NCBI GenBank assembly: GCA_963921425.1
Contig: OY992835.1
Span: 18,042,001 to 18,106,000 of the forward strand
Source: Dryas octopetala
Taxonomy: Eukaryota > Streptophyta > Magnoliopsida > Rosales > Rosaceae
DNA length: 64,000 bases
Reading direction: 5' to 3'
Below, piece after piece: positions 52,479 through 63,874 of this stretch. The stretch's first letter is position 1, and the number at the start of each line of letters is the position of its first letter. The position numbers and the translations under genes are program-made. Under the pieces are notes generated by a model. It searched no databases. It had not been told where the DNA came from and was given only the letters and a program-made list of their open reading frames with translations.

Positions 52479-53055
52479 CTTCTTCTCTCCTCTCACCCAA
52501 GCAGACAGCCAAACTAGTAAAAAAAAAAAAATTGCAGCGGGTTCGGCGGACCAGTGCCGAACCCGGTGGTTTCGTTCGACAGGTACCCGCCGAATAGAAT
52601 AGGATTGTTCGGTGGGTACCTACCGAACGAAACCATTGGGTTCGGCACTGGTCCACCGAACCCGATCCAATTTTTTTTTTTTTTTTTAAGTTTTCTTCTC
52701 CGGCGCGCGACGGTGAGCTTGCTGGAGGAAGGGAGGTGGTCCGGGTAAGGGGAAGAAAAAGAAGAGAGGGTGGGGTGGTCGCCGGTGGTGGTAGGCTGCT
52801 CGGGGATGGGTGTGTGCCGGAGAGAGGAGAGGTGGGGAGGAGGTGTGTGGGTGAGGGGGTGTGTACGGGGGGGAGGGGGGAGATGGGGATGGGGTGTGTG
52901 ATTTTTGGGTGTGTGTGTGTTTTTTTTTTTTTTCTGTTTAGGAAGGGTGTGCAAAAAGAAAAATTAATGGGATATAAGGTCTTTTCCTTTGAGTTTTTAT
53001 TTTTTATTTTAAGAAAGAGTGTGCAAAGAGAAGAAAAGGGTGTGCAAATAGCAGC
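52081..53055. mobile_element. Mutator-like non-autonomous TIR element, copy 1
   Basis: Ends GCTGCTATTTGCACACCC and its inverse. The subterminal repeat TTTTTGCACACCC recurs on both sides, and pairing extends well inside (CCCCATCCCCATCTCCCCCC facing its complement). The core holds a (CT)n tract and a GC-rich palindrome (GGGTTCGGCGGACCAGTGCC facing its complement at 52640-52665). Many open frames are low-complexity. No transposase. Confidence 0.75.
52410..52472. repeat. (CT)n microsatellite
   Basis: About 30 CT units with one TT interruption, inside the TIR element. Confidence 0.9.
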
Positions 53056-56000
53056 ATGTCAGATGTATGTATGTTGCTAATTACTAATTGAAACTGTGCA
53101 TATATATATATATATATATGTAATGGATTTGGGAATCAAAATCCTGATTTTGGTAACAAGGATTGCACACGGATTGAAAACAAAATGCAGACAGAATCAA
53201 TTGAACTCAATTTTAATAAAAATAAGTCCAACCCATTTCTTAGGAAGATGAGTACAATAGCATATATAGCATATGTAGCACCAGTTTAGTTACTGAATAT
53301 TTATCATTGTGTTGTGTGTGATATATTACCCAAGCAAGTGGATTTTGACTGATATTCTAAGGTTAATTTTTCTTTATTAGTGTTTCAGGGGGATGATGAT
53401 TCATATGTTTCTATTCGGAGAGGTCCACCACCTACCATAGAGACAGTTGATACTTGATACTTCCAATGTCCCTGGTAATTACATTTTCCTTTTATCTGGT
53501 GAAACTTATATGGCACAAGTTACTTCAAATTTTCCAACTAAAAAACAGAACCATATATTTTGACCACGTGGTCGGGTACCAAAGATGTGCATATTGCTCT
53601 ACATGTATTGAGCGTGGCATTAAACTGTGATGCATTGGATTGGTAGTTTGAGTTGGAAATATTTTGATTGATTAATTAGGACGGAATTGGAGGACTAGTA
53701 TTCATGTACCCTACTCCTTTAGTTTATTTAATTGGATGAGCTTTAGTAGTACTGGTTAATTTCTTTTGTTTCTGCCTGGTAGCAGAGTATTGCTAGGGAA
53801 GGGGATGAGTGCTACATTTGACATGGAGCTCTCAAGCCAATCATCGAAACATGGCATAAAATGTGAGGTTAAATTTTTGGGTTGTTATATTGTGCATATA
53901 TAATACAATTTGGATTGTTATATTAACCCAGATAACCAACTTGATTATGAATGAGATATGCAAATGTTAAAGAAGAGTAGAGGAAAGGAATATCTATAAA
54001 CTTGGTCAGACCCATTTTACAGGTCCATATTTACCAGATTGGACAAAATTAGGTGTATCATATATGGCATGGTACATGTTCAATTGTTCACCAAGATTAT
54101 ATCAATATCAAACTTTTATTTATTTAGGAATAGAAAATGTGTCTGCAAAATGCTCAGTATTCCACATTTGTGATCTAAACTTCAAATAGAGTCTTCAGAT
54201 TGTGATGTTTATGTGTATAGTTATGTTTGACACATGCATAGTCTTTATATTCCACTAGCTTCTTACATTTTTCAATTCATTTAATTGTTTATCCATTGTA
54301 TTGACTCAATGCATTGCTTCCAAGTTCCAATCTAGTAAGAGGAAATTACAAATTTGATCCACTTATTTTATACCTATTTTAATTTTGGTCCACGATTTTT
54401 TTTTTAGTTTTAAATCATTTTGGTTGTGTTTTCTTCAATTATAATTGAAATATAAGTTATATTTCATTATTTCTTAGTCATAAGAACCAATTTGAAGTAT
54501 TAGCATCAAAGAGAATTGAAGTTTGGTGAAGTTTGAAAAATCTGAAAAACTTTCTAGAAAAAATTGGTAGTTTCGCGTACGAAGATGCATAGCTTTAAAA
54601 TAATTATATCTTTGCTGAATTTAGTTGAGATTTGATAGGGTAAAAGGCGGGACAAATTTGAAAAATAAATCTGGATCTTTATTGAACAAGTGAAACAATT
54701 AGTGAACCAAAACATAACTTAAAAAAAATCATAAACCAAATTAAATTGAACTTGGTATAAAATAAGTGACCAAATCTGTAATTTCCTCACCTGGTAATTT
54801 CCCTTGTAGTAATTAAAGATTTGTCTACTAATATTTATTTTTAATTAAATTTATGCATGAATAATTGTATATTTGTATGTCATTCTCTAATAAACACATA
54901 AGATTAGTATTGAAGTTGGTGTCCATTGCTAATTTTATAAATTAAATGCATGTACAGTTTTTTTTTTTTTTTGGCCAAAAATGCATGTACAATTGAGTAG
55001 TTGACAATCCAGCCATGTTAATTAACTTCTTCATAAAAAAAAATAATGTGACAATATTTCATTATTTAAATTATATATATTTATCATTTATAGCTTGTAT
55101 ATTTTCAACAAATAAGATATTTACATGTATAGTCACATACATAGCTGACAAATTTTTGACCAATTTTGAATAATTGTGAGAGAAGATAATGTATGATTAC
55201 TATTGGATTGAATTAAGTAATTAAATTTGATGATTTAAGAAAATAATGCAATGACTAATTAATAAAGGCCTAATATAATCATAACAAAACATATAGAAGA
55301 TTTTGAATAAATTAAAGACAAAAGTTGTGCGATCAATCAGAGCTTTACATTGATCGATCGACATAACAATTGCATCTTGATCTTCTGCAATTGCACATTA
55401 AGGCCTGCAAGTATTACTGCATTAATTGGTCACTGGTCAGCAGTTCAGCACTACAAAAATGTTACTCTACTTTTCGATCGATCGATCGACAGTGTTGCGA
55501 GAAAAAAATACCGTTTGGGTCCAATTGTCCAATTAAGGTTCACAAAAGAAAAAAAAAAAAAAAAAGCTGGAGGAAGAAAAAGGTTTTATAGTAGGACACT
55601 ATGTTTGAGAGCCACCTTCAACCGTGACGTGAGGGATTATATAGAATAATAAAGGATAACACACAGTCTCACTCTTTTATTTTTTCTTTAGTTTTTTAAC
55701 AAATAAGGTCAATTGCCAAAAAAGAAACAAATAGGTCAAGCACTGAAGCTCCTTTTTACACGCCATGAATGGAGGAAGAGATTCACTACCATTTCCCTCC
55801 CAAACTTTTAAACAATTAAGCAAGCAGAGCCTCAAAGTCCCCGAAACATCCGCTGCATTTGTCGCACTCGTGCGTGACCCAGTCCCCATGACAAAAGGTA
55901 TCTTCCATTTTATTTTTTACTTTTTTTGTTTGGTGGGCTTGCTTAATTAAATTATGTTACAGACTTACAGGACTCTAGGACTACTGTTAAGAGTCATAAA

Positions 56001-56318
56001 ACAGTAATTAATATTCATTAATGTTTGCCACCTTCTAACCTTTGCCTTAAAGTGATGATACGTTTGGTTTACAAGTGCTTCAGTATCTGATTACTCTTCT
56101 TAAATTCTTATTCTAATTTGATTATGAATGAGATCTACAAATGTTAAGCAGTAGAGGAAGGAAAGATGGTAAAAAACAAAAAGCAGTATAGGAAAGGAAT
56201 ATCTATAAACTTGGTTGAATTTATATCCTATTCTATAAACTTGGTTGAATTAACATTGTTAATTTCTATGGATAGAACCATGAGGTTCGAAAAATAGAGC
56301 CACTATCCTTATACAAAA
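53056..56318. other. Intergenic, possible gene relics only
   Basis: AT-rich. An exon-like stretch at 53386-53457 follows polypyrimidine-AG and reads GDDDSYVSIRRGPPPTIE up to a stop; I cannot assign it. A 45-codon frame at 55765-55900 ends at a good GT donor, also unassigned. (TA)n at 53100-53119. Confidence 0.3.
54944..54991 (-). mobile_element. Poly(A) micro-insertion 8
   Basis: A 22-bp insert (minus strand TTGGCC then A15 and C) between exact 13-bp copies of AAATGCATGTACA. Confidence 0.8.
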
Positions 56319-57256
56319 GAGAGATGCTATTTGCACATTTTTTTTTTCTTTTTGCACACCCCCAATTATTTAATTAGTGAATTTACCCTAAAATCTCATT
56401 GTGAAAAGACCTAAAGGCCATCTTCTTCATTCTTCAGCCTTTTCATTTACACACCCTCTGCACCGAGCCCTCCCATTGCCAGCTACCTCCCGACGAGCAG
56501 AGACAACCGGCGATCTTCCTTCAACAGTGTAGACCCCCACCCTCCTTCCACCACGCGGCCAGGCACCCCACAAGTCGTGAAACCAGCTCGGAAAAAGCCC
56601 CCGCTCCTCTGTCTCTGCCTGGTCCGATCAACCACCCCGACCACACACTTCATCTCTTTCTCTCTTCTTCCCTTTCTCCTATGTCCCTTTCTTTGTCTCT
56701 ATCTTCTTTGATCGACCACCCTGACCCCAAGCCCAGCCCCTCCGGCGTCTCTCTCATCTCTTCGGCTTCCCTTTCCTTTCTCCGGAGTGTCTGCCTAAAA
56801 AAAACAGATTACGGTGTGGCTGCGGGTGTGGCTACCTAACTGAGAGAGTGGATTCGAGAGAGAGGAGAGTGAGGAGAGACAGTGGGTTCGGGTGTGGCTG
56901 CGGGGTGGGGAGTTGATAAGCCAGAGAGAGAAATGGAGGGAGGAGAGAGATGGGATTGGGTGTGTTGTGCGGTGGTGCAGGTGGCTGGAGTGGGATGTGT
57001 GGTGTGTTTGGTGATTTTGAGTGGAGGTGTGTATTGTTTGGATGTTGGGTGGGGTGTGTGGAGTTTGATGGGTGTGGGTGTGTAATGAGAAATTTGGTGA
57101 GAGGGTGAGATGATTAATTTGGGGTATTTTGATAATGGGAGGAGTGTGTTAAAGAGAAATTTTAAATTTTAAAAGAGAGTATGAGGTGTGTAAGAGAAAA
57201 AAGTGTGCAAAAAAAAAAAAAAAAAAAGTGTGCAAATAGTAGCTCTTTATACAAAA
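56309..57256. mobile_element. Mutator-like non-autonomous TIR element, copy 2
   Basis: The element proper is 56319-57246, with ends GAGAGATGCTATTTGCACA and (reverse) AAGAGCTACTATTTGCACA. The 10-bp duplication TTATACAAAA is exact on both sides (56309-56318, 57247-57256), the target-duplication length expected of Mutator-like elements. CT-rich left half, GT/GA-rich right half. No transposase. Confidence 0.8.
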
Positions 57257-58850
57257 AAGACAAGCAAGTTGACAGTGTATATCTTGTCATCATGACCATT
57301 TCCCAAGTTTCATATGCATATAGCAATGAAGGACCAAATCCTATTGGTCGAATCTATTTGTAAGGACCACGATCCTGTAAACTAATTATCTGAAACTCAT
57401 TTTAGAGTAGAGTATTTGCTAAACCAAAAGCTCAAATTTTTTGGAAACTATCAAAAGGAAAATCGTTAATTTGACCCTTAGTAAATTAGAACTGGTCAAG
57501 GCGAGTCTATAAGAATTTTTGATGTATTTTTTTGAGTTCAAAATTATTTTTAATTAATTTTTAAAATTTGTAAAAATAAAAAATTAATAAAATAATACAC
57601 GAAAATTAATTTTAAAAAATAATGTGATACAAAATAACCTTAAAAAGTATAATGAGACTTAAAATTAATTTCAAGGCAAACTAATAAATAAGCCTTAGTC
57701 AATTGAAAAGTCACATTTTACATGTAAATCTCAGGCTTCGAAAAAGAAGTCAATCAATCAATTCAACGCCACCCCAGAAAAGGAGGAAGAAGAAAAAGGT
57801 TTTATAGTAGGACACTATGTTTGTGAGCCACATTGATCAGCCGTGACGTGAGGAATTATATAGAACTAGTCTATTAGCACGCACTCCGTATGTGTCACTT
57901 TGTTTATTTTATTTTGTTTTTATTGCTATTTCTATTACTTTTTTTATGTTTTAAGATAGTGGGGTGTGTTTTTTATTTTTTAAATTTTTTTAATCATTGT
58001 ATTTTATAATTATACATTTATTTATTATGTTATTTTAAAATAACTATTTTGTTGAATAAAAAATATTTTAAGCAAAACTATTTTTTGTGAAGCTTGTAAT
58101 ATCAAATTCTTCTCTTAAAATATCCTTCATTCAACAAAGCAATTACATTAAAACAACCTACTAAATGAGGGTAAAATTATAAAATACAACTATTAGAATA
58201 AAATTTAAAAAAAAAAAAACACTCCACTACCTTATAATGTGGAGAAAGTGATAAAAAATTATAAAATAAAAAAAATATAATAAAAATGTCAATTGACACA
58301 TGCATAGGGCATGCCAAGAGGCTAGTGGGTAAGAAAGTTGGGAGAGAATGAACGCTGGGAGAAGGGGGAGAGTCCATTCATTAGATTTGAAGTTAAGGAC
58401 AATTAAGACCAAGGAATGAAATTTTGAAAATTTCGGCGAAATTTTCGTTTTTTGGGAGTTCTAAATTTTATAACATACCCATTAATTTTCGATAATTTTT
58501 TGGTGAAATTTCGCTTAAATTTCGGCCGAAATTTCGAAGCTGCCACACATGATTTTTTGTAAACTTTCGGCGAAATTTGGGTTCGAACCCATATTAAGAC
58601 TATTCACATCAGTTTTTTATTAGTTTTCTAAAAAAAAATAAGTTAGAAGTCTTTAATAGATTTAAAAAGAGGTCATTTTTTCAAATTTTTTATTTTCATG
58701 GGCTTTTCTTTTCTCCTTGCATTGCACGGGACCCTACATGCATTTATCTTCTAATATTATCGCCATGGCCCACAACTTCTTATTCCTTTCTTCTGTATGT
58801 TTCTAGCGTTCAAACTTTTTACTATTTAATATTATAGGCTTCATTGGAAT
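57257..58850. other. Intergenic, no gene recognised
   Basis: AT-rich. Repeated AAATTTCGGCGAAATTT-like palindromes occur at 58425-58580. No gene. Confidence 0.4.
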
Positions 58851-58899
58851 AAGGTTTATTTAAGGTTTTTTTTTTGGCCCGGAAGGTTTAGTTAAGGTT
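58851..58899 (-). mobile_element. Poly(A) micro-insertion 9
   Basis: A 15-bp insert (minus strand CCGGGCC then A8) between AAGGTTTATTTAAGGTT and AAGGTTTAGTTAAGGTT, 17 bp with one mismatch. Confidence 0.75.
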
Positions 58900-58951
58900 A
58901 ATCATGCTTTGATAAGGTGAAATGGCTAGTGGCAAAAAAAAAGGGCAGTGA

Positions 58952-59332
58952 ATGGGTCACCCACCCTCCAAAAATGTTTGTTCGGCAGTACAAGCTTAAT
59001 ATCAGAATCGTTCAATTTTTAGATCACTTACTAAATATTAATTCTATAAAATATCAACTCAATCAAAAATTATTTTGTTATATAATTGTTATCGAATAAA
59101 TGAAATAAATGAACGGTTTGTCAAGAAACTACTCTTTAAATACAAACTATATATTTATCTATTTATTCGATAGCAATTATATAACTAAACAATTTTCGAT
59201 TGAGTTAATTTTTTATAGAGAATCTTTAATAGATGATCTAAAAAATGAACGGTATCGATCCTAAGCTTACACTGCCAAATAAGTATTTTTGGGAGGGTGG
59301 GTGTATATGGAAGTCACCCAGGGGTGACCCAA
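58952..59332. mobile_element. Foldback MITE, relative of the one at 25248
   Basis: Ends GGGTCACCC and GGGTGACCC. Inside are TTTTTAGATCACTTACTAAA facing its complement, and the inner stem ATCAACTCAATCAAAAATTA and its inverse. Non-coding. Confidence 0.8.
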
Positions 59333-59718
59333 ATATTGTCCAAAAAAGGATAAAGTGAAAATATTGAGAATTTGAGATTAAAACTAGAAAGAGAAAAAAT
59401 GATGAGCTAAATAAAATGTTGTAATATTAAACCTAAAGTCTTTTAATACTTTGGTTCATGTCTTTTAAAAAGTTGCAATATTAAACCTAAAGTTTAAAAT
59501 GGTAGCAATATTGTCCCTTCATTACATTGACCATCAAGTCATATATATACTGCCATATATTCTATCTATATGGAAGATAGATATCTAAATAAGCTAAACT
59601 AAAAACTCATTTTGTCTTTGTCAATTCTCCATTGTGAAATGTCTGGATTCATTTTCTACTTTATCTTTCCCTTGTTTCAGCAACTAAACCAATCCTAGGT
59701 TGATAAGTGCAAGACTAA

Positions 59719-60118
59719 GGCTTAATTTGGGATTACTGTGAGAAAAAACAGCTGTGAAGTAAAGTCAGCTGTGAAGTAAAGCAGTTGAATGTTTGGTAAA
59801 CTATATTTTCAAAAGTGTTGTGAGTACAAAAAGCAGTATGAAGGTGTTTGGTAAATTGTAATGTAAAACTGTTGTGACTATTTATAATTACTACAATGAG
59901 GGTATTATGGGTAAAATAAATTTTTTATTGTTGTTGTGATTCACTGCAGCTTTCAAAAGTACCTACAAATTTGCTTTCTATTTTTGTTGTGGGAAGTTGA
60001 GAATTGTGGGGCAAAGCACTTTTTCATTTTTTTATCAAACACCAAAACTGCTGTGGGTGATTGAGAATTGTCATCCACAGCAGCTTTTGGGTCCTCTACA
60101 ATAATCCCAAACGGGGCC
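59719..60118. mobile_element. hAT-like MITE
   Basis: Ends GGCTTAATTTGGGATTACTG and (reverse) GGCCCCGTTTGGGATTATTG. Interior repeats GCTGTGAAGTAAAG and GTTTGGTAAA. No frame. Confidence 0.75.
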
Positions 60119-60360
60119 TAAGAGAATCATAATAAATTAATAATAATCCATGATATAGAATTTCTCCAATAAATAAAGGATTTTATTAAAAAGTTTGGAA
60201 ATTATGCATGCCTTAATAAATTGGAAACCACAACTCAAATCACTGGTGAGTGACCACCCATGGATGGTAATTAAGTAAAGAAGGTCCAAATCCAATTAGT
60301 CGAATTTATTTGGAGTTCTATCTTTGTATCTACCCTACAAAACGGAGTCCGATTCTTCTA

Positions 60361-60420
60361 GTAACCTTGTGGTTAAGTGCTTGCACGGAACCTCAAGGTC
60401 AAGGTTTCAAATGCTGGTTG
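60361..60420 (+). mobile_element. Possible SINE head (tRNA-like A and B boxes)
   Basis: GTAACCTTGTGGTTAAGTGC resembles a pol III A box region and AAGGTTTCAAATGC a B box, at tRNA-like spacing. The sequence is cut off by the TIR element starting at 60470. Tentative. Confidence 0.3.
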
Positions 60421-60469
60421 TGGACAATTATTAGGAGAAGAGGTATTAAATACCTCAGATTTGTCTTTT

Positions 60470-61103
60470 GAGTGCTGCTATTTGCACACTTTTTTTTTCT
60501 TTTTGCACATCATTTTTCTTTTTTTTTTTCTCCTACACACTCATCTCAAATTCAAAACCTCTCAACACACACCTAACTCATGCATTTCATTACACACCCA
60601 CACACCCACACTCCATCTTTCTCTTTCTCATTCTCTCTCATTCCCTCTCTCTCTCTTTCTCTGTCAACACACACCCGCACAGCACCACCCTCCTCGCAGC
60701 ACCACCCTCCCTGCATGCGCACCATTCTCCTCTCATTCTCTCCCTCTTCCCTGCTGCACCACCCTCCACGCGCCCACCACCATGCCAAGCTCGCACAGCC
60801 AAGAAGCCCCAACGCCCGACCATGCCACCAACGCAAATGAGCTCACGCCCGACAGCTCTGCCCAGCTCGCACGACAATGCCACAGTGCCAACCAAGAAGA
60901 TGAGCTTCGTAGGCCGTTTAACAGTCATTCGCCGAAACCGTTGGGTTCGTTCGACAACATCCGTCGAAACCGGCAAGTTCGTTCGGCAACCATCCGTCGA
61001 AACCGGTGGGTTCGTTCAGCAGTCATCTGCCGAAGCCGTTAGTTTCGTTCGGTGGCTGTCTATCGAACCAACTGCAGCGGCAGAGAAAGGGAGGGAAGAG
61101 AGA

Positions 61104-61170
<67 letters not shown>

Positions 61171-61577
61171 TGGTGGTGCAACAAAAGAGGGAAGAAGACA
61201 GAGAAATAGAGAGATAAGAGTGGGAGGAGGGGCTGCCAGGCTGGTTGTGGTGAGGCTTGAAGGTAGTGGCTGTTTTGGCTTAGGTAAGGGGAAAAAGAAG
61301 GTGGTGGTGGTGCTATGGTGGTGGCTGTTTTGGGGGTGTTGTGGTGGTGGTGCATGCGGAGAGAGAAAAAGATGGTGGTTAGTGGTGGCTCGGGTAAGGG
61401 GAAGAAGAAAAAGGAAAAAAAAAATAGGGGAAGGGGGTCTGAACAACAGAAAAAAAAAAAAAAAAAAAAAAAAAAAGGAAAGAAGGAGGGGCTGTATGAT
61501 CTTTTTTTTGTTTATTTTTTTTAAATATGGGTGTGCAAAAAGAAAAAAAAAAAAAAGGTGTGCAAATAGCACCACTC
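60470..61577. mobile_element. Mutator-like non-autonomous TIR element, copy 3
   Basis: Ends GAGTGCTGCTATTTGCACAC and (reverse) GAGTGGTGCTATTTGCACAC, with the subterminal TTTTTCTTTTTGCACA on both sides. Possible 8-bp target duplication TGTCTTTT/TTTCTTTT (one mismatch). The core contains a minisatellite of CGAAACCGGTGGGTTCGTTC type (about 60930-61070) and a long (GA)n. The long open frames are low-complexity. Confidence 0.75.
61107..61167. repeat. (GA)n microsatellite
   Basis: About 30 uninterrupted GA units inside the third TIR element. Confidence 0.9.
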
Positions 61578-63561
61578 TTTCTTTTACTAGGGTTTACTTT
61601 TTTTTTATTACCAATTTACCCCTTATCGTAAAGGACTACTGTGGCTAGCCTACAAGGCTACAACTACAAGCTTCCATCGAAAATTCAAAAAGGAGTGCAT
61701 CACTGCTGGTTATTAATTTCCAAGAGTAAATAATAGTACGCAAAAAGACAAAAAAAAAACACAGTAGAAAAAAGAATGGCTTGGCATCTCCCAGAGGGGA
61801 TGGGACCATTTACGTATTAATTTGTCAGCTTTATTGCATGTTTTTGAGAGAAACTGCAGTAATAAAGATTCCATTTGAGAAGAAGAAGGCATTTTAATTT
61901 TTATATAGGTTTCTGGACCGACTCTCGAGGACTGCTAACCATAGACCATAGTCACGCGCATACCGATAATTCAATATGAATGAATAATAAAATTAAAATT
62001 GCCGTTTTTACTAGTTTTAAAGCGTGGAATCTGCCACCATCCAACTAACTTTCTTTTTTTTCTTTTGATTTGACAATTTAACTAATTCTAGAAATCATAT
62101 TTTTCGGGATGAAATAATTACTCTATGATGAACAACAAATATTCTTGAGAATGAAAATATTTACATATTGTTTCACCCAAAAAAAAAAAAAAAATTTACG
62201 TATGGAATAATATGTAATGTACTATTCTAAAAAGATAATAACCTTTATAATGACAAGGTCAATATTATTAAGAATAAAACATGTTTAACTTACCAGGTGT
62301 ACTTTTTAAAGCCATTATCTTTTATTAATATGGGCTAGAGTTGTCACCAATTTTTGGTGTGCTGAATTATCATTATATTTGAGTTTTAAAAACCCTTATT
62401 ATTGTTAGGTTTGGAAAACCTAGAAAATAAATAGGAGAAGTTGCAGTGCAAAGAGGCCAGCCCTCTGCAGGCACAAGGACTAAGATGAAGATGCAGAAAG
62501 AAACACACATGAAACTAAGAGAATTATTATCTGCAAGCATCCTGGCCTTGAAAGAGTTTGGATAAAAGGAAGCCTCAATTATGATCATCAACAGCAGTCG
62601 ATCTTGCAATTATCAGATCTGGGATCGATCTATCATCTATGACTTGATCCTATACCAACTTACAATCTTATCATACGAGGATGCTCAGGGAGAGATGGAA
62701 AAGATCAAGATCGATTTCGGGTAATGTTTTTTATCATCAAATTCCTTATATTAATTGGATCAAGCACTGGATAAGCGTGGATGGATTGCTTTGTTCGATC
62801 TAGTCTAGTCTTGACTCCTATAACATAATTTGGATGGATATATGGAACTCATCGATGCATATCTGATACAAGTTGAAAGGCCAAAAATTACTGTTAATAT
62901 AACAGTTTTTTCAGACTTTGGCTGGGTGAGACTAAGTCGTTTTTTTTTTTTACCTAGGCTAACCCTGATCTGATTACTAAATCGTTTCAGTATTTTTGTA
63001 AGGTAGAATTTGTTTGACCAATCCTCTTCCATTACTTTTGCTAAAAATTATTAATGCTGTCTTTGGGTGATCATGTGATTTCAAATAAAAGGATTTTAAG
63101 AATTTGCAACTTAACTTGTTTACTCTCTTTTTTTTGCCACTTTAAAGTTATTTACTTGATTTAATTAATAGAATTTGCAACTTAAATTGTTTACTTAAGT
63201 TATTTAAAATGATGGAATATAGGGATGACAATTTTCCCCATTGTACCCGATTTCTGTTGGCCCCTAATCATGCTATATACTTTTTTGAGTATTTTATTTT
63301 AATGTATTCCACTTATATGCTATATTTATAATAGATAATAGATAATATAATATATATATAAATAATATCATGTATAATATATGCACAAAATTTTTCTACA
63401 ACAATTGAAGAACACATAAGATCTTTTTATGATATTTTTCCAATTTTAGGTTTTTTTTTTTTTTTTTTTTGACAAGATTCAACATTTTAGGATATAAAAT
63501 TCTATAATTTAGGATATAATTGTCGTTTGAGGTTAAATTATATATATATATGAACAGAATT
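61578..63561. other. Intergenic, no gene recognised
   Basis: AT-rich, one clear micro-insertion at 62159. A T22 tract at 63451-63470 lies between two ATTTTAGG copies, a weak further candidate. Confidence 0.45.
62159..62203 (+). mobile_element. Poly(A) micro-insertion 10
   Basis: A 25-bp insert TGTTTCACCC plus a long A run between ATTTACATAT and ATTTACGTAT (10 bp, one mismatch). Confidence 0.6.
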
Positions 63562-63874
63562 GATCGTTCGCTTACCATACAGCGGAGAATTCCCCATTCA
63601 CCTAACCACCCACTCACCACAAAGCATGAAATTGAATGATCGTGACGGTCTATTTTTAAGGTTCATCCTCAAAGATCGTCCATGTAAAAAAATCAAGCAA
63701 ATTGGCAATTGTTTGGTCCTCCAAACTTTGCAGACAATTTCCGATTTAACTGATTTTTTGCAAGGATGATCTTTAAATGGTGCTCTAAAATATGAACAAT
63801 TTCGATCATTGAAATTCGTTGTTGGGTGATCAGGTGAGTTGGGAATTCTCACTCTATATGGTGAGCGAGTGATT
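63562..63874. mobile_element. Foldback MITE at the right edge
   Basis: Outer arm GATCGTTCGCTTACCATA...GAGAATTCCC pairs with GGGAATTCTC...TATGGTGAGCGAGT. The inner stem has TTTTTGCAAGGATGATCTTT as in the element at 34005. Non-coding. Confidence 0.8.

Larger units (their letters stand above)
53941..57866. repeat. Remnants of an old duplication about 2.2 kb apart
   Basis: Two anchor pairs have a similar offset. 53941-54008 matches 56118-56213 (TTGATTATGAATGAGAT, GGAAAGGAATATCTATAAAC). 55581-55648 matches 57797-57866 (AGGTTTTATAGTAGGACACT, CGTGACGTGAGG). Sequence between the anchors has diverged or been replaced, including an inserted TIR element in the second copy. Confidence 0.55.

Noticed and set aside
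52085-53080. Several frames above 100 codons on both strands
   Set aside because: They lie wholly inside a TIR element and consist of simple-repeat translation.
60377-61648. Frames of 110 to 249 codons
   Set aside because: Translation of CT/GA microsatellite and minisatellite inside the third TIR element; no conserved motif.
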